64,000 nucleotides of DNA, taken from an uncultured Aquimarina sp. Lineage in GTDB: Bacteria; Bacteroidota; Bacteroidia; Flavobacteriales; Flavobacteriaceae. The DNA lies in NCBI GenBank assembly GCA_947499005.1, contig CANMML010000001.1, positions 1 through 64,000 on the forward strand, read 5' to 3'. The notes below the pieces were generated by a model, which ran no database searches, was not told the DNA's origin, and saw only the letters and a program-made list of their open reading frames with translations. Positions 26,872-36,561 of the stretch are shown here, one piece after another. The translations under genes were made by a program, and so were the position numbers. How positions within the stretch are numbered: position 1 is the stretch's first letter; each line of letters begins with the position of its first letter.

Positions 26872-28289
26872 TATGCTTTGATATTTCGAAGCATTCCATT
26901 AAAAATAAAATAATGGAAAGGGATTAGGCTAAACCAATATAATCGGCCAAATAATCCTTTGGGTCTAAAGGTAGCTGTTTGTACTAGGACATTATTTTTA
27001 ATCTGAAATTCTAGCCAAGCTTCTCCAGGCAGTCGCATTTCTGCAAAAAGCAGTAATCTTTTATGTTCTTTATCTGCAAGTAAAACACGCCAAAAATCAA
27101 TAACATCTCCATTGTCTATATGGTCGGAATGGGTTCGTCCTCTTCTTAGACCGACACCCCCGAAAAGCTTGTCAAGAAAGCCACGTATTTGCCACATCCA
27201 ATTGCCATAATACCAGCCTGTTTCTCCACCTATAGCCCATATGTTTTCCAATGTTTTTGTCTCATCGGTAATAAAAGTAGATTTTTGATCTCGCAAGCAA
27301 CCTTTGATAGGAACTTTAATATATTTCGATACATCTTTTTTGAACCTGCCGCTAACCATAGAATCTTTCCAACTAGAGACAACTTGGTTTTGTTGTATTT
27401 TTTGAAAAGCAAGGGATAAAGCTTTTTCATAATCCATGGTTTCTATTTCTAGTAAATCTGCCAAATGGTTGTCATTAGCAACTACAGGGACTTTCATGCT
27501 GTCGACTAGATTTATAGCAAGTTTATATGAAGTTGAGGTGACAAAATAAAGCCAATACGAAGAAAGCTTCGGAGACATTATAGGTAATGTTAATATGTAT
27601 AAAGGTATTTTTCTATACTTCGCATACTGTAGTAACATTTGTTTGTAAGTAAGTACTTTGGGTCCCGCAATATCGAAACTTTGATTGTAACATTTTTCTA
27701 ATAAAGGAACGTGGGTTAATAAATCCAGTACGTCTCGAACAGCAATAGGTTGGGTTGGTGTGTTTACCCATTTGGGTGTCACCATAAAAGGTAATTTTTC
27801 GCATAAATCTCTTATGATTTCAAAAGAAGCACTGCCCGAACCGACGATAATTCCTGCCCGCAAAACGGTTAAAGCAAAATTGCCAGAGTATAAGATGTTT
27901 TCAACATTTTTTCGTGACCAAAGATGCTTAGAAAGGTTTTGGTCATTTACAATTCCACTTAAGTAAATCACATGCTTTGTGTTGGCATATAACATATAAA
28001 TATTGAAATTTTCAGTAGATAAAGCTTCTCTTCGGTCAAAGTCTTCTGTGGATGAAGACATAGAGTGTATTAAATAATAGGCCACATCAATATTTGAAGG
28101 GAAGCTCGAAGTGTCAACTGTTTCAAGAAAGTCAACTTCGATAATCGATACTTTTTGTTTTAACTCATTAGGAATTTTGAAGCGGTTTCTATTTCTAACA
28201 GAACAAATAACTTCATGTCCTTCAGATACCAAAAGAGGTAATAAGCGCATTCCAATATATCCATTGGCTCCAGTCAATAATATTTTCAT
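26871..28289 (-). CDS. SDR oxidoreductase with DUF2867 domain
   Basis: 472 residues in two parts. Residues 1-~290 are an atypical short-chain dehydrogenase/epimerase-like Rossmann domain (LLTGANGYIGMRLLPLL with TGxxGxxG, VAYYLIHSMSS, VIYLSGIV). The C-terminal ~150 residues are DUF2867-like (IGGETGWYYGNWMWQIRGFL; GVGLRRGRTHSDHIDNGDVI; FAEMRLPGEAWLEFQI). The fusion is common in Bacteroidota; substrate unknown. Forms an operon with the small gene just upstream (2 bases between). Confidence 0.85.
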   Translation of the reverse strand: MKILLTGANGYIGMRLLPLLVSEGHEVICSVRNRNRFKIPNELKQKVSIIEVDFLETVDTSSFPSNIDVAYYLIHSMSSSTEDFDRREALSTENFNIYMLYANTKHVIYLSGIVNDQNLSKHLWSRKNVENILYSGNFALTVLRAGIIVGSGSASFEIIRDLCEKLPFMVTPKWVNTPTQPIAVRDVLDLLTHVPLLEKCYNQSFDIAGPKVLTYKQMLLQYAKYRKIPLYILTLPIMSPKLSSYWLYFVTSTSYKLAINLVDSMKVPVVANDNHLADLLEIETMDYEKALSLAFQKIQQNQVVSSWKDSMVSGRFKKDVSKYIKVPIKGCLRDQKSTFITDETKTLENIWAIGGETGWYYGNWMWQIRGFLDKLFGGVGLRRGRTHSDHIDNGDVIDFWRVLLADKEHKRLLLFAEMRLPGEAWLEFQIKNNVLVQTATFRPKGLFGRLYWFSLIPFHYFIFNGMLRNIKA

Positions 28290-28291
28290 AA

Positions 28292-28726
28292 TTAATAAGG
28301 AGAATTGCTAAATATTTCGGCGTAGGAATGCTTGTTAGCAATGATCTCATTTATAAAATTTAAAGCGGTCTTTTGTGAGCTTTTTGCAAGTACTTTAATA
28401 AAATGTTGATCTATGAAAAAAGTATATTCGTCACTAGAGCCTTTGTAAATAGTTAATTTGTAATATGGGATAATGAGATTGTAGGTTTCTAATTTTTTCT
28501 GGAAAGCTATAATGATGCCAAATGGACGCAGTTCAATATTACAGCTATTTATACTTTGGTCTGCATCTAAAATGAATGCAATATCTCGGCTACATTTGGT
28601 AATTAATAATTTAGGAGAACCAATGCGTTTCATTTTTAATCGAGCAAAAAGAGGAAAAGGGTCTCCTACTAGCTCTTTAATTTTTAGTTTGATTTCGGGA
28701 TCGTTATAAGTTGTATTTAAAAGCAT
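28292..28726 (-). CDS. Conserved-looking hypothetical protein
   Basis: 144 residues, cytoplasmic, mixed alpha/beta, no signal peptide. Not recognised. The first ~35 residues are polar helix (DPEIKLKIKELVGDPFPLFA). The centre is strand-rich (IELRPFGIIIAFQ; NLIIPYYKLTIYK) and could be a small PH-like or lipocalin-like barrel. It precedes the SDR-DUF2867 gene by 2 bases, and codon use looks like its neighbours, so it is very likely a real gene. Confidence 0.65.
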   Translation of the reverse strand: MLLNTTYNDPEIKLKIKELVGDPFPLFARLKMKRIGSPKLLITKCSRDIAFILDADQSINSCNIELRPFGIIIAFQKKLETYNLIIPYYKLTIYKGSSDEYTFFIDQHFIKVLAKSSQKTALNFINEIIANKHSYAEIFSNSPY

Positions 28727-28931
28727 GAACTTAATTTACTAGCTTTTAGTAATTAAACGGTACGAATTAACAAAAACCTAACGGCTGTGAAAACAATTAT
28801 TTGTGGTTTCGGCGCATTATTTTTTTTATGTGTTTGCTATAAAAAGGGATTAATTAATCACTTTTAAATAATATTCTATCCTATTTGTTGCACTTTAGCT
28901 AAATGACTACTGACTTTTTTAAAGAAATTAC

Positions 28932-28939
28932 TACTTTTG
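28932..28939 (+). promoter_or_regulatory. -7 box of fbaA promoter; decides the start
   Basis: TACTTTTG matches TAnnTTTG exactly. It lies inside the apparent N-terminal extension of the aldolase ORF and ~20 bases before ATG 28960, so transcripts from it cannot encode the upstream ATG at 28903. Confidence 0.65.
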
Positions 28940-28959
28940 CCGCATTAAAAATGAAACAA

Positions 28960-30027
28960 ATGAGTCATAACATTAAACCAGGAGTAGTAACTGGAGATGA
29001 CGTACAAGCGTTATTTAAGTATGCTAAAGAGAAAGGCTTTGCAATGCCTGCAGTAAACGTAATTGGTTCTAGTTCTATCAATGCAGTGTTAGAAACAGCT
29101 GCAGAGTTGAATTCACCAGTTTTCATTCAGTTTTCTAACGGAGGAGCTCAGTTTAATGCTGGTAAAGGACTTTCAAATGAAGGTGAAAAAGCAGCAATCG
29201 CTGGAGCAGTAGCTGGTGCAAAGCATGTTCATTTATTGGCAGAAGCTTACGGAGTGCCTGTGGTATTACATACAGATCACTGTGCGAAAAAGTTGTTGCC
29301 TTGGATTGATGGTATGTTAGATGCCGGTGAAGAATTTTATAAGCAAACAGGAAAGCCATTATTTTCTTCTCACATGATTGATTTGTCTGAAGAGCCAATC
29401 GAAGAGAATATTGCTATCTGTAAAGAATACCTAAAGCGTATGAGCAAAATAGGTATGACATTAGAGATCGAATTAGGAATCACTGGAGGTGAAGAAGATG
29501 GTGTAGATAATTCAGATGTAGATGATTCTAAATTATATACGCAACCAGAAGAAGTAAACTATGCTTTCGAAGAATTAAGCGAAGTAAGCGAGAAGTTTAC
29601 TGTGGCAGCTGCATTCGGAAATGTACATGGTGTTTACAAGCCTGGAAACGTAAAATTAACTCCGAAAATCTTAAAGAATTCTCAAGAGTTTATTTCTGAG
29701 AAGCATGGTTTGGGAGAAAATCATATTGATTTTGTATTCCACGGAGGTTCTGGTTCTACAGTAGAAGAAATTAGAGAAGCTATTGGTTACGGAACAATTA
29801 AAATGAATATCGATACAGATCTTCAGTTTGCATATTGTGATGGTATTCGTGACTATATGGTTGGGAAACAAGACTATTTGAAGACTCAAATCGGTAATCC
29901 AGAAGGAGCTGATGAGCCAAATAAAAAGTATTACGATCCTCGTAAATGGGTTCGTGAAGGAGAAAAATCTTTTATTGCTCGTTTGAAAAAAGCATTTGAA
30001 GATTTAAATAATGTAAATACGTTGTAA
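28960..30027 (+). CDS. fbaA: Class II fructose-bisphosphate aldolase
   Basis: Zn-dependent aldolase of glycolysis/gluconeogenesis joining DHAP and glyceraldehyde-3-phosphate. 355 residues from ATG 28960 (MSHNIKPGVV), the usual length. Metal-site motifs are VLHTDHCAKK, the LEIELGITGGEEDGV active-site loop, AAFGNVHGVYKPG and FVFHGGSGS, with NIDTDLQFA near the end. ATG 28903 would add 19 residues and span the -7 box, so it is rejected. Two hairpins follow the stop. Confidence 0.94.
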   Translation: MSHNIKPGVVTGDDVQALFKYAKEKGFAMPAVNVIGSSSINAVLETAAELNSPVFIQFSNGGAQFNAGKGLSNEGEKAAIAGAVAGAKHVHLLAEAYGVPVVLHTDHCAKKLLPWIDGMLDAGEEFYKQTGKPLFSSHMIDLSEEPIEENIAICKEYLKRMSKIGMTLEIELGITGGEEDGVDNSDVDDSKLYTQPEEVNYAFEELSEVSEKFTVAAAFGNVHGVYKPGNVKLTPKILKNSQEFISEKHGLGENHIDFVFHGGSGSTVEEIREAIGYGTIKMNIDTDLQFAYCDGIRDYMVGKQDYLKTQIGNPEGADEPNKKYYDPRKWVREGEKSFIARLKKAFEDLNNVNTL

Positions 30028-30051
30028 TTTTGTATTACAACATATAATTTA

Positions 30052-30086
30052 GCAAAAGCAAAGTTGTTCGCAGCTTTGCTTTTGTT
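30052..30086 (+). terminator. Hairpin terminator after fbaA
   Basis: 11-bp stem CAAAAGCAAAG / CTTTGCTTTTG with a 10-base loop (30053-30084), then TTG-rich sequence. A smaller 8-bp hairpin GTTGTAAT / ATTACAAC spans the stop codon at 30021-30041. Confidence 0.65.
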
Positions 30087-30126
30087 GCCTTATATAATAA
30101 GGCAGGATTAACTAAATCCCAATACT

Positions 30127-30990
30127 ATGGCTTGGTTCAAAAGAAAAGAGAAAGGAATTACGACTCCAACTGAGGAGAAAAAAGATGTTCCTAAAGGTCT
30201 TTGGTACAAATCCCCAACAGGGAAAGTAATAGAAGCAAAGGAATTAGAACAAAATTTCTGGGTAAGTCCAGAAGATGGATATCATGTGCGTATAGGAAGT
30301 AAAGAATATTTTCAAATTTTATTTGATGATAACGAATTTACAGAACTAAACGAAGGTATGGTAGCCAAGGATCCTTTAGAATTCGAGGATACTAAAAAAT
30401 ATGTAGATCGTTTAAAGGCGGCTCAAAAGAAAACCAATTTAAAAGATGCAGTGAGAACAGCTGTAGGTAAATCTAATGGTGTCGAGCTGGTAGTGGCTTG
30501 TATGGATTTTGCCTTTATTGGTGGATCTATGGGAAGCGTAATGGGAGAAAAGATCTCTCGTGCTGTAGACTATGCTGTAGAACATGATTTACCTGTAATG
30601 GTAATTTCTAAATCTGGTGGTGCGCGTATGATGGAAGCGGCACACTCTTTAATGCAAATGGCTAAGGTCTCTGCTAAATTAGGGGTGCTTTCTAAAAAAG
30701 GCTTGCCATACATTTCATTATGTACAGATCCAACAACAGGAGGTATTACTGCTTCTTTCGCAATGTTAGGAGATATCAATATTGCCGAGCCAGGAGCATT
30801 GATTGCTTTTGCTGGTCCTCGTGTAGTGCGCGATACAACAGGGAAAGAATTACCCGAAGGTTTTCAGACATCAGAATTTTTATTGGAACACGGATTCCTA
30901 GATTTCATCGTTCAGCGTAAAAATCTTAAGAAAAAAGTGACTGACTATATTAAGTTAGTAATGAATAAACCAATGGCTGTAGCAGAATAG
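30127..30990 (+). CDS. accD: Acetyl-CoA carboxylase carboxyltransferase subunit beta
   Basis: Transfers carboxyl from biotin to acetyl-CoA in the first step of fatty-acid synthesis, paired with AccA (not in this window). 287 residues. The N-terminal segment aligns with the zinc ribbon of other AccD ([34 protein letters not shown]), but all four cysteine positions are Ser, Gly, Ser and Asp/Gly, so no zinc can bind there. The crotonase-fold core is intact ([63 protein letters not shown]). Confidence 0.93.
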   Translation: MAWFKRKEKGITTPTEEKKDVPKGLWYKSPTGKVIEAKELEQNFWVSPEDGYHVRIGSKEYFQILFDDNEFTELNEGMVAKDPLEFEDTKKYVDRLKAAQKKTNLKDAVRTAVGKSNGVELVVACMDFAFIGGSMGSVMGEKISRAVDYAVEHDLPVMVISKSGGARMMEAAHSLMQMAKVSAKLGVLSKKGLPYISLCTDPTTGGITASFAMLGDINIAEPGALIAFAGPRVVRDTTGKELPEGFQTSEFLLEHGFLDFIVQRKNLKKKVTDYIKLVMNKPMAVAE

Positions 30991-31017
30991 TCTCGTTTAT
31001 TTCGAAATAATATAATG

Positions 31018-31048
31018 AAGCACTTCTTTTTAGAGGTGCTTTTTTTTG
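31018..31048 (+). terminator. Terminator after accD
   Basis: AGCACTTCT / AGAGGTGCT stem (one wobble), TTTT loop, then eight T. Confidence 0.85.
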
Positions 31049-31144
31049 ATCACTTTTAACGTCATACCTTGAATTTTTGAAAAAAAATGTAAAGGTATCC
31101 CCTGAACTAGAAGTGAATTTTATACAAGTTTGACCTGTCGAAAT

Positions 31145-32113
31145 CTACTGAAAATCCAAAGTCAATGAAGCTTTAATCAGCTGTTCTAAGGCGTCAATTT
31201 TCCCATATATTTTATTGAAAAAAGTCTTCTGCTCTTTTGCTCCCGAAGTATTGAGGAGCTTAGAACTACCAAGTTGTTTTTGAAGAAAGGCTTCGGCTTC
31301 TTGATAGGTTTTCTTGTCATTAGTCTTGTAATAGGACAACATTGTAAAGGGAGTATAAAGAAATTCTATATGCTCGTTTTTGATCAATACGCTATTATTC
31401 ATAAGTAATAATTCATTGTGATAGATAGAAAGCCTTCCGGTGTTGTCGGTAATTTGTTTTTCAATATTTAAAACAAGCGATCTTAATTCATTTGCGATCA
31501 GTAGAGCATCTTTGTGAGACAGTTCTTGTGATAGGAAGTAAAAATGAATTTGCTTTAATAAACTGTTGATCGTGGTGATATCCCAAATTTCAGTTCTTTT
31601 GAAATTATCATAAAGAGAGCCAAGGTTTTTTGCAGCTTTGTTAAGTTGAGGTATGGGGGTGTATTTGTCAAAAGTTAAATGCGAGAAGTTAGTGTCCAAG
31701 ATTTTCAACCATACGAACGATTTGAATCGGTTTAGGGTTTCATTATTCAGAGTATAGAATATAGGAATGTCTTTTGCTGAATATAATAATTGACACTCTT
31801 TTAAATTAGGGATAGCAGAGATTTCTTTAAACGACCTGCTATAATAGGTAGCTAAATCTTCTTCATTGTGTATTTGTATTGTTTTTTCGATAGCGATAAA
31901 ATCTCGATCATCTGTCTTAAATAACTTATCGAGAGAAATTCCAAAGTGTTTAGAAAGTGTAATTCCTTCTTCTAAAGAGAACTTGCTTTTTCCACTCGCC
32001 CTGCGATGTGCAGCATCATAGCTGATGTCTAACACTTCCGAAATCGTTTCGTTTAAAGACTTTCCTACAGGTAAATGCTTGTTTAGTTCTCGAATCAGAT
32101 TAAAATCTATCAT
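31145..32113 (-). CDS. HTH (XRE/BetR-like) transcriptional regulator
   Basis: 322 residues. The N-terminal ~65 form a Cro/C1-like helix-turn-helix (SLNETISEVLDISYDAAHRR; SLEEGITLSKHFGISLDKLF). The remaining ~250 residues are a helical domain of unknown fold (LRSLVLNIEKQITDNTGRLS), probably for effector binding or dimerisation. ATG 32113 (MIDFNLIREL) is chosen over the start at 32143, which would run through the operator. Divergent from the outer-membrane gene at 32231 with twin operators in the gap, so it likely controls itself and that gene. Confidence 0.78.
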   Translation of the reverse strand: MIDFNLIRELNKHLPVGKSLNETISEVLDISYDAAHRRASGKSKFSLEEGITLSKHFGISLDKLFKTDDRDFIAIEKTIQIHNEEDLATYYSRSFKEISAIPNLKECQLLYSAKDIPIFYTLNNETLNRFKSFVWLKILDTNFSHLTFDKYTPIPQLNKAAKNLGSLYDNFKRTEIWDITTINSLLKQIHFYFLSQELSHKDALLIANELRSLVLNIEKQITDNTGRLSIYHNELLLMNNSVLIKNEHIEFLYTPFTMLSYYKTNDKKTYQEAEAFLQKQLGSSKLLNTSGAKEQKTFFNKIYGKIDALEQLIKASLTLDFQ

Positions 32114-32130
32114 ACTTAAAAGTATGCAAT

Positions 32131-32195
32131 TTGTGATTATCACAAAAATTAAACAGATAAAACTTATTTAGTGAACTTGAAAAGGTGATTATCAC
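32131..32195. promoter_or_regulatory. Twin operators GTGATTATCAC between divergent genes
   Basis: Two copies of GTGAT-T-ATCAC, at 32133-32143 (extended to TTGTGAT/ATCACAA, 32131-32145) and 32185-32195. Centres are 52 bp apart, about five helical turns, so bound dimers would face the same side. A further palindrome CATACTT-AA-AAGTATG (32111-32126) overlaps the regulator's start codon. Confidence 0.7.
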
Positions 32196-32230
32196 AATAG
32201 TTTTGAGCTGTAATTATAAAACAATCAGAT

Positions 32231-32896
32231 ATGAAAACTAATTTTTTATTGCTTTTAATCTTTTTAGGAAACTTAGTGATGTGTGCACAAGATAATTCAG
32301 TTGAATCGGGAGTGAGTGGCTATTCATCATCAAGTATATATAACGATAATAACTATTGGCAAAAAGTATCTTTTAAGATTGGAGGAGGTTTTTTAATTCC
32401 ACAAGGAAAGTTGAAAGCGTTGACAGGAGGGATTCCTGTTGTGGATTTAGGTGTAGATATCCCTTTAAAGAATCGGAAAACAATAGGAGTTAATATACAA
32501 TATGGTGTTCCAGAAAAAGCAAATAATTTTCCTTTTCAAACAAATAAAGGTGTTGTTGAAACTCAGGTTAAGAGTGTGTTTAATGCTATGGTGAATTTTA
32601 AAAAAGGAATTTTCTATGTAAAGAATACGCATTTAGATATAGGGCTAGGGATTGGTATTTCTAATTTGAATACTACTGTTAGAAATCCAGATTATAAAAA
32701 AGAAGAAGATGCAAGTAAATACGAATCAATTGCTGCTTTTTTGATATCGCCAGGATTAGAGCTTAAACAGCGATTAAAAAATGATGAATTATCCTTGTCG
32801 TTAAATTTTAATTATGCTCCATACCGATCAAGTAAACGTGTTGTTGAGGATATAGGGAGTCTTTTTTTGGTGCCTAAAATAACGTATAGATTTTAA
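32231..32896 (+). CDS. Outer-membrane beta-barrel protein
   Basis: 221 residues with signal peptide (1-~20, VMCAQ cleavage region), alternating amphipathic strands (VSFKIGGGFLIPQ; TIGVNIQYGVPE; HLDIGLGIGISN; LSLSLNFNYAPY) and a C-terminal strand ending in Phe (FLVPKITYRF), as expected for BAM-inserted barrels. About eight strands, OmpX/OMP_b-brl size. Probably regulated by the divergent HTH protein. Followed after 10 bases by the CDP-alcohol phosphatidyltransferase-like gene. Confidence 0.78.
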   Translation: MKTNFLLLLIFLGNLVMCAQDNSVESGVSGYSSSSIYNDNNYWQKVSFKIGGGFLIPQGKLKALTGGIPVVDLGVDIPLKNRKTIGVNIQYGVPEKANNFPFQTNKGVVETQVKSVFNAMVNFKKGIFYVKNTHLDIGLGIGISNLNTTVRNPDYKKEEDASKYESIAAFLISPGLELKQRLKNDELSLSLNFNYAPYRSSKRVVEDIGSLFLVPKITYRF

Positions 32897-32906
32897 AATA
32901 GATGTT

Positions 32907-33506
32907 ATGAATATTCCAATGTTATTAATAACGCTTAGATTATTGTTTGCTCCGTTAATTATAGGGCTAGCATATTTTAAAGGAGTTGAATCGACATTTG
33001 CGATCACAATACTAATGTTGTTGGGGTTATTGTCAGATATTCTGGATGGTATCATTGCAAGATATCAAAATATATCATCAGAAAAATTACGAAGAATGGA
33101 TAGTCAAGTGGATATGGTTTTCTGGCTTTCTGTAGGTATAGCCACTTGGTTAATACATCCTAAGTTGATTCAAGAAAATATTATTTCGATACGTTTTATA
33201 CTCATCATGGAAGGGATGTGTTATGTAATAAGTTTGGTGAAGTTTGGCAAAGAGACTTGCTCACATGCATTTCTTTCAAAACTTTGGGGGATATCACTCT
33301 TTATTGCATTCACATCCCTATTGGGTTTTAATTATGCGGGGTTGCCATTTCAAGTAGCTATTGTTTTGGGTATGGTGTCTCACATAGATCGTATGTTAAT
33401 TACATTGCTTTTACCTAAATGGACACATGATATTCCTAGTGCTTACCATGCTTATTTGATTCGTAAAAGAATTCCGTTTAAAAGGAATAAATATTTCAAT
33501 GGTTAA
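32907..33506 (+). CDS. CDP-alcohol phosphatidyltransferase family protein
   Basis: 199 residues, about six membrane helices. Transfers a phosphatidyl group from CDP-diacylglycerol to an alcohol in phospholipid synthesis. The signature is present as DILDGIIAR ... MDSQVD (about residues 44-69): all four aspartates are kept, but the second conserved glycine is Leu. The acceptor alcohol cannot be told from sequence. In an operon with the outer-membrane protein, so a link to envelope stress or lipid remodelling is possible. Confidence 0.82.
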   Translation: MNIPMLLITLRLLFAPLIIGLAYFKGVESTFAITILMLLGLLSDILDGIIARYQNISSEKLRRMDSQVDMVFWLSVGIATWLIHPKLIQENIISIRFILIMEGMCYVISLVKFGKETCSHAFLSKLWGISLFIAFTSLLGFNYAGLPFQVAIVLGMVSHIDRMLITLLLPKWTHDIPSAYHAYLIRKRIPFKRNKYFNG

Positions 33507-33521
33507 AAAAACATGTAAAAA

Positions 33522-33582
33522 TCTAATTTCTAAATTCTAACAGCGAAGCGTTCTAATATCTAATAAAAAATGATTAGTTTTG
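33522..33582 (+). promoter_or_regulatory. rpsO promoter with tandem heptamers
   Basis: Core TAGTTTTG at 33575-33582 matches TAnnTTTG. Directly upstream are degenerate heptamers: TCTAATT, TCTAAAT, TCTAACA (33522-33542), a GC-richer break, then TCTAATA twice (33552-33565). Same layout as at argS and the PASTA gene. Confidence 0.6.
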
Positions 33583-33637
33583 CATCCTCGTAGAATAATT
33601 CTGCGAATGCATAAAAATCATTTAAAATAATATTGGC

Positions 33638-33907
33638 ATGTATTTAACAAAAGAAGCAAAAGAAGAACTTTTTGCAAAACATGGGAAGGGTAAAAACGAT
33701 AGCGGAACTGCTGAAGCACAAATCGCATTGTTTACTCACAGAATTACTCACTTAACAGAGCACTTAAAGCAAAATCGTAAAGATTATAACACAGAGCGTT
33801 CGTTAGTGAAGTTGGTAGGTAAGCGTAGAAGCTTATTAAACTACTTAATTAAGAAAGACATATTACGTTACCGTGCTATCGTAAAAGAATTAGGTTTACG
33901 TAAGTAA
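33638..33907 (+). CDS. rpsO: 30S ribosomal protein S15
   Basis: 89 residues, the standard length. Motifs GTAEAQIALFTHRITHLTEH and LVKLVGKRRSLLNYL are those of S15, which binds 16S rRNA in the central domain. Followed by its own terminator and then pnp, the usual order in many bacteria. Confidence 0.95.
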   Translation: MYLTKEAKEELFAKHGKGKNDSGTAEAQIALFTHRITHLTEHLKQNRKDYNTERSLVKLVGKRRSLLNYLIKKDILRYRAIVKELGLRK

Positions 33908-33921
33908 TCCATTATAGTATA

Positions 33922-33953
33922 CAAAAGACGCTTTAAAAGCGTCTTTTGTTTTA
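33922..33953. terminator. Terminator after rpsO
   Basis: Perfect 12-bp stem CAAAAGACGCTT / AAGCGTCTTTTG with a 3-base loop, then a T-rich run. Confidence 0.88.
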
Positions 33954-34199
33954 TAGTATAGTTAGGTTTTTGGATATAACTAAACCCTGAGCAAAGCCGA
34001 AAGGTTGACGTTCATAAGCTGTTAACAAATAACAGTGATTTGTAATTTATGATGCGTTTTTTAGAAAACGATATCGTAAATTCTATTCCATATTAAATGG
34101 TCTCCTTCAGTAAGGAATTTCTCTTGGAAAACCCTCGCGCAACACGACAACAAAGCTTGCTACCAACAAGCAAAAGAGACATTTTAATTAAAAGAAATT
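33954..34199 (+). other. Leader region of pnp
   Basis: About 245 bases without a gene. Contains a REP-like palindrome CCTGAGCAAAGCCGAAAGG (about 33985-34003) and a possible long-range pair GTCTC (34102) / GAGAC (34169) that would fold the last ~80 bases before pnp. PNPase commonly autoregulates through its leader in other bacteria, but no specific structure could be established here. Confidence 0.35.
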
Positions 34200-36422
34200 A
34201 TGATTCCACAAGTTTTTAAGGAAACCATTAGCTTGGAAGATGGTAGAGAGATCACCATCGAGACAGGTAAATTGGCAAAACAAGCACACGGATCTGTAGT
34301 AGTTACTATGGGGAAGACAATGTTACTTTGTACTGTAGTATCTAACTACAAGCAATCGGATGTTGACTTTTTGCCATTAACAGTAGATTATAGAGAAAAA
34401 TATGCTGCGGCAGGTCGTTACCCAGGAGGTTTCTTCAAGAGAGAAGCACGTCCTAGTACCGAAGAGATATTGGTAATGAGAATTGTAGATCGTGTACTAC
34501 GTCCACTTTTTCCAAAAGATTACCACGCTGAAACACAGATAATGATTCAGTTGATGTCTCATGATCCAGAAGTGATGCCAGATGCATTAGCTGGTTTAGC
34601 AGCATCAACAGCAATACAATTATCAGATATTCCATTTGAAACTCCAATTTCTGAAGTACGTGTAAGTCGTGTTGATGGAGCGTTTATTGTAAACCCAACT
34701 TTCGAACAATTAGCAGCAGCTGATATCGATATGGTAATCGGTGCATCAGCGGATTCTGTAATGATGGTAGAAGGTGAAATGGACGAGATTTCTGAAGAAG
34801 AAATGATCGAAGCCATTAAGGTAGCTCACGAAGCTATTAAAGTTCAATGTGCTGCACAGGTACGTTTAGCAGAAGCTTTCGGAAAGAAAGAAACTCGTGA
34901 ATATACACCAGAAGATAACGACGAAGAATTAGCTAAAGTTGTTAATGATTTTGCTTACGATAAATGTTATGCGATTGCTAAACAAGCATCTGCAAAACAT
35001 GACCGTGGAGCAGCTTTCGGAGAAGTAAAAGAAGAATTAAAGGCGCAATATTCTGAAGAAGAATTAGAAGAAAAAGGAGACTTAATCTCTAAATATTTTA
35101 ATAAAACACAGAAAGAAGCGGTGCGTAATTTAACCCTAGAGGAGGGAATTCGTTTAGATGGTCGTAAGACTACAGATATTCGTCCTATCTGGTGTGAAGT
35201 TGATTACTTGCCAACAACACACGGTTCAGCAATCTTTACTCGAGGGGAAACTCAAGCATTAGCAACAGTTACTTTAGGAACTTCTCGTGATGCAAATATT
35301 ATAGATAACGCATCTCAAGAAGGAGAAGAGCGTTTCTATTTACACTATAATTTCCCGCCATTTTCAACAGGAGAAGCAAGGCCTTTAAGAGGAACCTCTC
35401 GTCGTGAAGTTGGACATGGAAATTTAGCACAACGTGCATTAAAAGGAATGGTTCCTGATGATTGTCCTTACACTGTTCGTGTAGTTTCTGAGATTTTAGA
35501 ATCTAACGGTTCTTCATCTATGGCAACAGTATGTGCTGGTACAATGGCATTAATGGATGCAGGTGTACAGATTAAGAAACCAGTATCGGGTATTGCTATG
35601 GGATTAATTTCCGATGGGGAGCGTTATGCAGTATTATCAGATATCTTAGGTGATGAAGATCATTTAGGAGACATGGATTTTAAAGTAACAGGTACTGAAG
35701 ACGGTATTACAGCTTGTCAAATGGATATCAAAGTTAAAGGCTTAAGCTATGAGATTTTGGTAAATGCATTAAAGCAAGCACGTGATGGACGTTTACATAT
35801 CTTAAGTAAACTTGTCGAGACTATTGCTGCTCCAGCAGGAGATGTTAAGGATCACGCACCTAAGATGGTAACACGTGTAATTCCTAACGAATACATTGGA
35901 GCGTTAATTGGTCCTGGTGGGAAAAATATTCAAGAATTACAGAAGGTAACAGGAACTACAATCGTAATTAACGAAGACCCTGTAACTGAAGAAGGTATTG
36001 TTGAAATCTTAGGTACAGGAGCTGAAGGTATTGATGCGGTATTAGAGAAGATTGAATCTATGTTATTCAAACCAGAAGTAGGAAGTGTTTACGAAGTAAA
36101 AGTAATCAAGGTACTAGATTTTGGTGTAGTTGTAGAATACAAAGAAGCACCAGGAAACGAAGTATTACTTCATGTATCTGAATTTGCTTGGGAGCGTGTA
36201 GAAAATGTTACAGATGTATTGAATTTAGGTGATGAGCTTGATGTGAAATATTTCGGTATCGATAAGAGAACACGTAAAGAGAAAGTTTCAAGAAAAGCGA
36301 TTTTACCAAAACCAGAAGGTTATGTAGAGCGTCCACCAAGAGAAAGAAATGATCGAGGAGGAAGAGACAATAATCGAGGTAGAGATAACCGCGATCGCAA
36401 ACCAAGAGAAAAAAGAGACTAG
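34200..36422 (+). CDS. pnp: Polyribonucleotide nucleotidyltransferase
   Basis: 3'-5' phosphorolytic exoribonuclease. 740 residues: two RNase PH domains ([19 protein letters not shown] in the first; [20 protein letters not shown] and [20 protein letters not shown] in the second), a KH domain ([16 protein letters not shown]) and an S1 domain ([20 protein letters not shown]). The C-terminal tail is a basic Arg/Gly/Asp/Asn-rich stretch ([13 protein letters not shown]), probably disordered and RNA-binding. Confidence 0.96.
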   Translation: MIPQVFKETISLEDGREITIETGKLAKQAHGSVVVTMGKTMLLCTVVSNYKQSDVDFLPLTVDYREKYAAAGRYPGGFFKREARPSTEEILVMRIVDRVLRPLFPKDYHAETQIMIQLMSHDPEVMPDALAGLAASTAIQLSDIPFETPISEVRVSRVDGAFIVNPTFEQLAAADIDMVIGASADSVMMVEGEMDEISEEEMIEAIKVAHEAIKVQCAAQVRLAEAFGKKETREYTPEDNDEELAKVVNDFAYDKCYAIAKQASAKHDRGAAFGEVKEELKAQYSEEELEEKGDLISKYFNKTQKEAVRNLTLEEGIRLDGRKTTDIRPIWCEVDYLPTTHGSAIFTRGETQALATVTLGTSRDANIIDNASQEGEERFYLHYNFPPFSTGEARPLRGTSRREVGHGNLAQRALKGMVPDDCPYTVRVVSEILESNGSSSMATVCAGTMALMDAGVQIKKPVSGIAMGLISDGERYAVLSDILGDEDHLGDMDFKVTGTEDGITACQMDIKVKGLSYEILVNALKQARDGRLHILSKLVETIAAPAGDVKDHAPKMVTRVIPNEYIGALIGPGGKNIQELQKVTGTTIVINEDPVTEEGIVEILGTGAEGIDAVLEKIESMLFKPEVGSVYEVKVIKVLDFGVVVEYKEAPGNEVLLHVSEFAWERVENVTDVLNLGDELDVKYFGIDKRTRKEKVSRKAILPKPEGYVERPPRERNDRGGRDNNRGRDNRDRKPREKRD

Positions 36423-36445
36423 TTTATAGTTTTTTTGAAATATTT

Positions 36446-36475
36446 AAAAGGCTTCCATTTGGGAGCCTTTTTTGT
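36446..36475 (+). terminator. Terminator after pnp
   Basis: AAAAGGCTTCC / GGGAGCCTTTT stem with an ATTT loop and a T run. Confidence 0.85.
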
Positions 36476-36561
36476 TTTTAATCCACTTTTAGAAATTATT
36501 ATTAAACAGTATTAGCATTAGTCAATTTTAGTATTTGAAATGCAGCCATTATCTTTAATTC

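Noticed and set aside
28903..28959. Longer aldolase start at ATG 28903
   Set aside because: The extension contains the TACTTTTG -7 box; ATG 28960 gives the standard 355-residue protein.
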